Shown: one piece after another, positions 58,351 through 64,000 of the stretch | Layout of the letters: every line of letters begins with the position of its first letter | Numbering within the stretch: the stretch's first letter is position 1 | NCBI RefSeq assembly: GCF_000344155.1 | Contig: NZ_BAOQ01000006.1 | Location: 1-64,000, forward strand | DNA: 64,000 nucleotides | Direction of reading: 5' to 3' | Source of the DNA: Gordonia paraffinivorans NBRC 108238 | GTDB taxonomy: Bacteria; Actinomycetota; Actinomycetes; Mycobacteriales; Mycobacteriaceae | Made by a program: the position numbers and the translations under genes | The notes under the pieces: generated by a model | Databases searched by the model: none | The model's input: only the letters and a program-made list of their open reading frames with translations | Told to the model about the DNA's origin: nothing

Positions 58351-59367
58351 TCAGACCGCCGTCTCGGCGAAACGGGAGAGTGCGAGCAGGCGCGAGGTGG
58401 CGCGCAGGTACTTCTTGCGGTAGCCGCCCGCGAGCATCTCCTCGGTGAAGATCTCGTCGAGCTTGGCGCCCGACACCGTGACCGGGATGTTCGCGTCGTA
58501 GAGACGGTCGGCGAGCACCACGAGGCGCAGCGCCACCGACTGGTCCTCGGCCGGGTGCACACCGGTGATGCACACCAGCGAGACGCCGTCGACGAGATCC
58601 TTGTACTTCGACGGGTGCAGCCTGCTGAGGTGCTCGCACAGCGCGTCGAAGTCGTCGAGCGTCGCGCCCTCGGTGTTCTCGGCGATCTCGACCAGCTCGG
58701 CGTCGGCGCGCGGGTCCGGGGCCGGCGGCAGGTCGCGGTGACGATAGTCGGGGCCGTCGACGCGGATCGTCTCGAACACCGACGACAGCTTGCGGATCTC
58801 GCGCAGGAAGTCCTGGGCCGCGAAGCGTCCCTCGCCCAGTTGGCCGGGCAGCGTGTTCGACGTGGCGGCGACGTTCACGCCGGCGGCGGTGAGCTCGGTG
58901 AGCAGGCGCGAGACCAGCATGGTGTCGCCCGGGTCGTCGAGCTCGAACTCGTCGATGCACAGCACGGTGTGCTTCGACAGCCGCTCGACGGCGTTGGTGA
59001 AGCCCAGCGCACCCACCACGTGGGTGACCTCGACGAACGTCGCGAACGACTTGGGCTCGGGCATCGAGTGGTAGATCGAGGCGAGCAGATGGGTCTTGCC
59101 GACGCCGAACCCGCCGTCGAGGTAGAGGCCGACGCCCTGCGTCGGTGTCTTGCGGCCGAACAGGCCCTTCCGCTTGCCCGAACGCGCCTTCGAGGCCCGT
59201 TCCACGAATTCGCGCGCCTTGGCCACCGCCGCGGCCTGGGTCGGCTCGTTCGGGTCGGGGATGTAGGAGTCGAAGCTCACGTCATCGAAGGTGGACGGGG
59301 GAACCATCTCATCGATGAGTGCATCCGCCGAGGTCGCAGGATTGCGATCGCAAAGTCGAGCCGCCAT
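58351..59367 (-). CDS. zapE: ZapE/AFG1-family cell-division ATPase
   Basis: 338 aa. Walker A GGFGVGKTH (85-93), Walker B VLCIDEFEL (~134-142), NTLPGQLGEGRF and a C-terminal segment LYDANIPV. The family acts at the division ring in proteobacteria; role in actinobacteria is not settled. TAGGCT six bases before the ATG on the minus strand suggests a leaderless mRNA. Divergent from the RibD-like gene across 35 bases. Confidence 0.88.
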   Translation of the reverse strand: MAARLCDRNPATSADALIDEMVPPSTFDDVSFDSYIPDPNEPTQAAAVAKAREFVERASKARSGKRKGLFGRKTPTQGVGLYLDGGFGVGKTHLLASIYHSMPEPKSFATFVEVTHVVGALGFTNAVERLSKHTVLCIDEFELDDPGDTMLVSRLLTELTAAGVNVAATSNTLPGQLGEGRFAAQDFLREIRKLSSVFETIRVDGPDYRHRDLPPAPDPRADAELVEIAENTEGATLDDFDALCEHLSRLHPSKYKDLVDGVSLVCITGVHPAEDQSVALRLVVLADRLYDANIPVTVSGAKLDEIFTEEMLAGGYRKKYLRATSRLLALSRFAETAV

Positions 59368-59402
59368 GAGTGGAGCCTAACCACCCGGGGAATGATGGAC
59401 CC

Positions 59403-60209
59403 ATGTTCCACCTGCACAAAGCGACCCAGGTCACACCCGACGAGGGCGAATCGGAGACGCTGCGGCAACTCGCGCGGCAGTACCCCTACCCGCCTCGGGC
59501 GGCTGAGGGGCCGGGCGCCCGGGCGCCCTACGTGCGCGCCAACATGGTGGCCTCGATCGACGGCGCGGTCACGGTCGAGGGCCGCTCGGGCGGGCTCGGG
59601 GGCCCCGGCGACAAGGCCGTGTTCCGGACGCTGCGCGGACTCGCCGATGTGATCCTGGTGGGGGCCGGGACCGCGATCACCGAGGGCTACCGCCTGCCCG
59701 AGCCCGACGCCGTGTTCGCCGAGCTCCGCGCCGGCAACGGTCAGGCACCCGCCCCGGCGCTGGCCCTGGTGTCGCGCTCGTTGTCGATCCCGCCCGACTA
59801 CGCACCACTCACCCACGAGAACACCGTCGTGCTGACCTGTGCAGCGGCGCCGGCGGACCGGCGTGCGGCGCTGCTCGACGCCGGGGCGACCCTCGTCGAC
59901 TGCGGAGACGACACGGTCGAGACCGAGGAGATCATCGCCGAGTGCGGACGCCGGGAATGGCCACGCGTGCTGTGCGAGGGCGGCCCCCAGCTGCTCGGAG
60001 CCGTCGTCGCCGCCGATCTGCTGGACGAGCTGTGCCTGACCACCAGCCCGATCCTCGCCGGAGGCGACGCCGGTCGCATCGTGGCAGACACGCGGGCCGA
60101 CGGTGCCGGCCTAGCGTCGAGAGGGATGACCCCGGCGGCGATCATGACCGACGACGACGGCTTCGTCTTCACCCGCTGGGTGCGCCACGACCGCTCGTCG
60201 ATCCACTGA
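59403..60209 (+). CDS. RibD C-terminal-domain pyrimidine reductase-like protein
   Basis: 268 aa. DHFR-like fold: YVRANMVASIDGAV, GPGDKAVFRTLRGLADVILV(GAGTA), VLCEGGPQLLGAVV. It lacks the N-terminal deaminase of full RibD; members include riboflavin-pathway reductases and F420- or NADPH-dependent relatives. ATG 59403 is used because GGGGAATG lies just upstream and the next residues match the family. Confidence 0.85.
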   Translation: MFHLHKATQVTPDEGESETLRQLARQYPYPPRAAEGPGARAPYVRANMVASIDGAVTVEGRSGGLGGPGDKAVFRTLRGLADVILVGAGTAITEGYRLPEPDAVFAELRAGNGQAPAPALALVSRSLSIPPDYAPLTHENTVVLTCAAAPADRRAALLDAGATLVDCGDDTVETEEIIAECGRREWPRVLCEGGPQLLGAVVAADLLDELCLTTSPILAGGDAGRIVADTRADGAGLASRGMTPAAIMTDDDGFVFTRWVRHDRSSIH

Positions 60210-60227
60210 GCAGATACCCTCGCGGTC

Positions 60228-61811
60228 ATGCGTAGAGCGCGCGCCGTCAAGGCGTCATTGCCCGGGGCACTGATGGGTGCGATCGTCGCGATGGTCGTGT
60301 CGTCGTGCGCGGTGGGCCCCGACCCCGGCCCCGACCTCGTCCCCGGCGGCGGCAAGGGCGCCGGTTCGGTGCCGTCCTCGGCGGCGCCGGACCCCGCGCC
60401 GACCCTGACCGCACCCGCCACCGATCTCGAGTGGACCGAATGCGCGGGCACCACGGCCCAGCGCTACGGCGTCGGGCGTCCGGCGGACGTGACGATCGAG
60501 TGCGCCGAATACCGCTCCCCGATCGACCGCGACAAGCCGGACGGCGAGGCGCTGACCATCGCCGTGACCCGCGCGCGGACCGCCGAGACGCCCGCCGACG
60601 CGGCGCCGCTCGTGCTGACCTCCGGTTCGGACATGCCGTCCTCGCGCACCCTGATGGTGCTGGCGTCGGGCCGGGGCCGGGCGATCCTGGACACCCATCC
60701 GGTGGTCGCCGTCGACCACCGCGGCATCCCGCTGTCCGGCGACGTCGACTGCATGACGCGCGAGGAGCGCGCGACGATCGCGAGCAACGGCCTCACCCCG
60801 CGCGGCGCGTCCACCCAGGCACGCATCTCCCGGCTGGCGTCGGCCGCCTCGTCGGCGTCGGACGGATGCACCGAGACGCTGACGCCGTACCAGCTCAACT
60901 TCTCCGCGGGGTTCGCCGCGTCGGATCTGGAGACCCTGCGCAGCAGGTGGGGCGTCGAACACCTCGGCCTCATCGGCGTCGGCGAGGGCTCCGACGTCGT
61001 GCTGGCCTACGCATCGCTCTACGGCGGCCGCGCCGGGCGCATCATCCTCGACACCCCCACGCCGTTCGGGGCCAACGCCCGCGACCGCGCCCAGCTCCGC
61101 GCCCAGGGCGTGCAGACCGCGCTGCAGGGCTTCGCACAGCGGTGCTCGACGCTCGACGGCTGCCCGCTCGGCACCAACGGCGTCGGTGTGATGAACAGCG
61201 TGCTGACCAAGGCCCGGGCCGGTCGCCTGGACGGGCTCTCCGACACCTCGGCGCTCAACGCCATCACCACCACCCTGGCCCTGGCCCCCGACCGTCCCGA
61301 CGCGCTCCTCGACCTCGCCCGCGCCATCTCCGCCGCCGACTCCGGGAACACCGCCGCCCTGGTGCGGCTGGCCGAACGAGCCGACGAGCTGCGCCTTCCC
61401 GACGGCGCGATCGTGTCGCGCTGCAACGACGTCACCGGGCCGGTCGGCCAGAACGAGGTACCGGGTCTGGTCGACGCCTGGTCCAAGCAGAGTTCGCTGA
61501 CCGGATCGGACTCCGCGCTGTCGCTGGTGCGGTGCAACGGCTGGGCGGCGGGCACCGCCGTGCGGGCGCCGTCCTCGCTGCCCGCCGACCCGCTGGTCCT
61601 CAACGGCACCCGCGACCCGATCAACGGCGGCCTGGGCGCGAACGCACTGGCTCCGGTCTTCCTGAACGCCTCCGCGGAGCCGGTCACGGTCAGCTGGGAC
61701 GGACTCGGCTACTCGGTCCTCGCCCGCAGCGACTGCGCGGCCGGCGTGGTCGCCGAGTACGTCGCGAAGGCGCCGCTGGGCGGTCCGACGCAGCGGGGCT
61801 GCCCCGCCTGA
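60228..61811 (+). CDS. Secreted alpha/beta-hydrolase lipoprotein with a degenerate triad
   Basis: 527 aa. Lipoprotein signal peptide with VSSC lipobox (Cys27), Pro/Gly-rich linker, then a TAP-like protease/hydrolase fold with paired cysteines. The nucleophile elbow reads GVGEG, so Gly252 stands where Ser is expected; the acid Asp463 (GTRDPINGG) is kept, but the usual His position reads GLGYS (Tyr495). It is therefore probably not a serine hydrolase. Equivalent by position to Rv2672, between ribD and aftC. TACCCT seven bases before the ATG suggests a leaderless mRNA. Confidence 0.82.
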   Translation: MRRARAVKASLPGALMGAIVAMVVSSCAVGPDPGPDLVPGGGKGAGSVPSSAAPDPAPTLTAPATDLEWTECAGTTAQRYGVGRPADVTIECAEYRSPIDRDKPDGEALTIAVTRARTAETPADAAPLVLTSGSDMPSSRTLMVLASGRGRAILDTHPVVAVDHRGIPLSGDVDCMTREERATIASNGLTPRGASTQARISRLASAASSASDGCTETLTPYQLNFSAGFAASDLETLRSRWGVEHLGLIGVGEGSDVVLAYASLYGGRAGRIILDTPTPFGANARDRAQLRAQGVQTALQGFAQRCSTLDGCPLGTNGVGVMNSVLTKARAGRLDGLSDTSALNAITTTLALAPDRPDALLDLARAISAADSGNTAALVRLAERADELRLPDGAIVSRCNDVTGPVGQNEVPGLVDAWSKQSSLTGSDSALSLVRCNGWAAGTAVRAPSSLPADPLVLNGTRDPINGGLGANALAPVFLNASAEPVTVSWDGLGYSVLARSDCAAGVVAEYVAKAPLGGPTQRGCPA

Positions 61812-61909
61812 TCCCGCGGGCCGTCGCACGAGGCCGGAACCGGCGCGCAGCACGCCGACGCCCCGGGGTTCTACCCAGCGCGTGAGGCGACTCGTAGTAC
61901 GGTGCGCGG

Positions 61910-63181
61910 GTGGCCAATCTCGACAGGTACCTCTATCCCCAGATGAGTGCGCAGCGGATCATCCCGATGATCCTGTGGCCGGTCAGTCTGCTGATGGTCG
62001 TGCACCGTTCGGTGTTCCTGGGTGTGAACGGCGACCGCACCGACGACTTCAAGCCGGTGTACGCCGCGGCCTACAACTTCCTCAACAACCTGCCCGTCTA
62101 CGGCGAGAACTACGACACCGTCGACCCGCATTACCTGTACCCGCCCTCCGGCACCCTGCTGATGTCGCCGGTGGCGGTCATCGACTACGAACGTGCCCGG
62201 TGGGCGTTCATCGCGGTCAGCGTCGTGGCACTGCTGATCTGCGCGTACCTGCTCACCCGGATGTTCGGGTACCGGCTGAACTCGTGGGTGATGCCGACGG
62301 TGCTGTTCGTGTTCTTCTTCACCGAGTCGGTCTCCCACACGCTCATCTTCACGAACTTCAACTCGTTCGTGCTGCTGGGCATGCTCGCGTTCCTGATGCT
62401 GATGCGGTCGCGCCACGATTGGTGGGCCGGCGTGCCGATGGGACTCACGCTGGCGGTGAAGCCCGTGCTCGCGCCGCTGATGCTGCTCCCCCTGCTCAAC
62501 CGGCAGTGGCGGGTCTTCGCGTTCGCGATCATCGTCCCACTGGTGCTGACCGCGGTCGCGTGGCCGCTGTCGGTCGACGCCGAGGACTTCATCGCCCGGA
62601 CCGTCCCCTACCTCGGTGAGGCCCGCGACTACTACAACAGCTCGATCGCCGGCAACGGCGCCTACTTCGGCGTCGACCCGTGGCTCATCCTGCTGCTGCG
62701 CATCGCCTTCGTCGCGATGGCCGCGTTCTCGCTGTGGTTCCTCTACCGCTACTACCGCACCACCAACGAGCTGCTGTGGATGACGACGTCGTCGGGCGTG
62801 CTCCTGTGCACGACCTTCCTCGTCGGGTCGCTGGGCCAGGGCTACTACTCGATGCTGCTGTTCCCGCTGCTCATGACCGTGCTGCTGCCGGGATCGGCGA
62901 TGCGCAACTGGCCGGCCTGGCTCGGCGTCTACGGCTGCATGACCTTCGACAGCTTCTACTCCGAACGCTGGACCTCGTTCGGTTGGATGGTCGAGTACAA
63001 CAAGGTGACCTACGGCTGGTCGCTGCTGATGATCGCGGTCTTCTGCTCGCTGCTGTTCCGGTGGTTGGACATGCGCGCCGACGGCGTCGCCGACGGGCAG
63101 TTGCGGCCGGCCCCGACGACCGCCCGTCCGGCGGCCGAGCCCCGGAACACCGACGACGCCTCGCTGTCGCTGTCGAAGTAG
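61910..63181 (+). CDS. aftC: Alpha-(1->3)-arabinofuranosyltransferase AftC
   Basis: 423 aa, GT87 family, ~10 membrane helices. The first extracytoplasmic loop has GDRTDDFKPVY (41-51) with the acidic pair needed by lipid-linked sugar transferases, and HYLYPPSGTLL follows. Adds alpha-1,3 branches to arabinan of arabinogalactan/lipoarabinomannan from decaprenyl-phosphoarabinose. TACGGT, six bases, GTG fits a leaderless start. Confidence 0.88.
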   Translation: MANLDRYLYPQMSAQRIIPMILWPVSLLMVVHRSVFLGVNGDRTDDFKPVYAAAYNFLNNLPVYGENYDTVDPHYLYPPSGTLLMSPVAVIDYERARWAFIAVSVVALLICAYLLTRMFGYRLNSWVMPTVLFVFFFTESVSHTLIFTNFNSFVLLGMLAFLMLMRSRHDWWAGVPMGLTLAVKPVLAPLMLLPLLNRQWRVFAFAIIVPLVLTAVAWPLSVDAEDFIARTVPYLGEARDYYNSSIAGNGAYFGVDPWLILLLRIAFVAMAAFSLWFLYRYYRTTNELLWMTTSSGVLLCTTFLVGSLGQGYYSMLLFPLLMTVLLPGSAMRNWPAWLGVYGCMTFDSFYSERWTSFGWMVEYNKVTYGWSLLMIAVFCSLLFRWLDMRADGVADGQLRPAPTTARPAAEPRNTDDASLSLSK

Positions 63182-63269
63182 GGCCACCGCTGCGCGCCAC
63201 CGGGCGGTCGGCCGCAGCGTCGTCCAGCACCTGCCGAGCAGCCGCCGCGCTCCGCGCTACCGTGGTCTC

Positions 63270-63710
63270 ATGACCGACAGCAAGCCCGACACCGACACCA
63301 CCACGCCCGAGGACCTCGCGAACCTCTCCGAGGAAGAGTGGCGCAAGCGCCTCACCCCCGCGGAGTACCGGGTACTGCGCCAGGCGGGCACCGAGGCGCC
63401 GTTCACCGGCGAGTACACCGACACCAAGACCGTCGGCGTGTACCGCTGTCGGGCCTGCGACGCCGAACTGTTCCGCAGCGAGACGAAGTTCGACTCGCAC
63501 TGCGGCTGGCCGTCGTTCTTCTCCCCGCTGGCCGGCGACCGGATCATCGAGCGCGAGGACAACTCGCTGGGCATGAAGCGCGTCGAGGTGCTGTGCGCCA
63601 ACTGCAAGAGCCACCTCGGCCACGTGTTCGCCGGCGAGGGCTACGGCACTCCCACCGACCTGCGCTACTGCATCAACTCGATCAGCCTTCGACTCGAACC
63701 GGCCGAGTAG
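63270..63710 (+). CDS. msrB: Peptide-methionine (R)-S-oxide reductase MsrB
   Basis: 146 aa. Zinc cysteines Cys60/Cys63 (CRACD) and Cys109/Cys112 (CANC), substrate segment SHCGWPSF, and catalytic Cys134 (RYCINSISL). Repairs methionine-R-sulfoxide. TACCGT six bases before the ATG suggests a leaderless mRNA. Confidence 0.95.
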   Translation: MTDSKPDTDTTTPEDLANLSEEEWRKRLTPAEYRVLRQAGTEAPFTGEYTDTKTVGVYRCRACDAELFRSETKFDSHCGWPSFFSPLAGDRIIEREDNSLGMKRVEVLCANCKSHLGHVFAGEGYGTPTDLRYCINSISLRLEPAE

Positions 63711-63716
63711 ACGCGA

Positions 63717-63772
63717 GAAGGCCTCCGGGCGAGCGCATCCCGTGCGGGAACGCCACTCGCTCGGAGGCCTTC
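63717..63772. terminator. Bidirectional terminator after msrB
   Basis: Arms GAAGGCCTCCG (63717-63727) and CGGAGGCCTTC (63762-63772), perfect 11 bp, between two converging genes. Confidence 0.8.
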
Positions 63773-63788
63773 GAGGCGGCCGCCGGAC

Positions 63789-64000
63789 CTACGGCTGGTT
63801 CTGTTCCTTCTCCTTGTCGGCCTGTTCCTGCTTCTCTCGTTCGGCCTTTTCCTTCTCGGCCTTCTCTTTCTCGGCCTGTTCGGCCTTTTCCTTCTCGGCC
63901 TTCGCGCGCTCTTCGCGTTCCTTCTGCGCCTGCTCTTCCTTGAGCTTGTCCGGGTCCTTCTCGTCCTTCGGCGGGGTGTCCACGCCGCCGGGGCTGCCCG
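63789..64000 (-). CDS. C-terminus of a Lys/Glu-rich coiled-coil protein (runs off the right edge)
   Basis: At least 70 codons, open to base 64000. The tail consists of AEKEK/AEREK/ADKEK-type repeats ending QNQP, a very charged region likely to form a single helix or coiled coil; Gly/Pro-rich sequence precedes it. A GTG at 63983 could start a short version, but the frame continues through the edge. Function cannot be read. Confidence 0.6.
   Translation of the reverse strand, partial: GSPGGVDTPPKDEKDPDKLKEEQAQKEREERAKAEKEKAEQAEKEKAEKEKAEREKQEQADKEKEQNQP

Overview
The window is high-GC actinobacterial DNA from a mycolic-acid-producing member of the Mycobacteriales, probably Gordonia-like. The evidence is the cell-envelope genes (pimA, a PatA-type acyltransferase, pgsA1, aftC), many GTG starts, four-base ATGA/GTGA gene overlaps, leaderless-type promoters, and a gene order that closely follows Mycobacterium tuberculosis Rv2553c-Rv2614c (compared from memory). 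The genus cannot be proven from sequence alone.

Layout. 1-5.1 kb: start of mltG, ruvX, alaS and rarA, all on the minus strand. 5.1-13.8 kb: a kinase-like phosphotransferase, then the translationally coupled trio transglutaminase / circularly permuted ATP-grasp-DUF403 / DUF2126; the DUF2126 gene carries three +1 frameshifts at homopolymer runs. 13.9-25 kb: aspS, a zinc metallopeptidase, a DUF885 protein, hisS with a metallo-beta-lactamase-fold hydrolase, a membrane-anchored cyclophilin, an orphan DUF2510 protein and rel. 25.1-31 kb: apt, a peptide-binding lipoprotein, secF, secD, yajC. 31.1-33.4 kb: ruvCAB behind a LexA box. 33.5-39.3 kb: yebC, pdxT, tesB and pdxS, with a PP2C / FHA-winged-helix / LuxR-HTH signalling cassette sitting between pdxS and tesB-pdxT. 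39.4-45.3 kb: the phosphatidylinositol mannoside operon thrS-HIT-pgsA1-patA-pimA-LemA-like. 46.0-47.2 kb: a tRNA cluster (Val-CAC, Gly, Cys, Val-GAC, then second copies of Gly and Val-GAC). 47.5-57.7 kb: accessory genes, namely a secreted orphan protein, an ABC exporter pair, and a TetR-controlled divergent catabolic locus (nitroreductase, acyl-CoA ligase, TetR, CoA-transferase/racemase on one side; a HAPMO-type Baeyer-Villiger monooxygenase and a rhodanese on the other). 57.7-63.7 kb: a second conserved block in the order of Rv2669-Rv2674 (GNAT, zapE, RibD-like reductase, degenerate alpha/beta-hydrolase lipoprotein, aftC, msrB). The right edge holds the C-terminus of a Lys/Glu-rich protein.

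The least ordinary signals are: (1) a 36-bp repeat inserted in frame twice in alaS, with a related copy in aspS; (2) twin 21-bp-spaced palindromes at activator distance from the LuxR-type gene of the signalling cassette; (3) paired TetR-type operators in the divergent catabolic promoter; (4) a hydrolase that has lost both its nucleophile and its catalytic histidine; (5) three frameshifts in one gene that together restore frame; (6) a tRNA duplication with a compensated T-stem change. No insertion sequence, prophage, CRISPR array or replication origin was seen.
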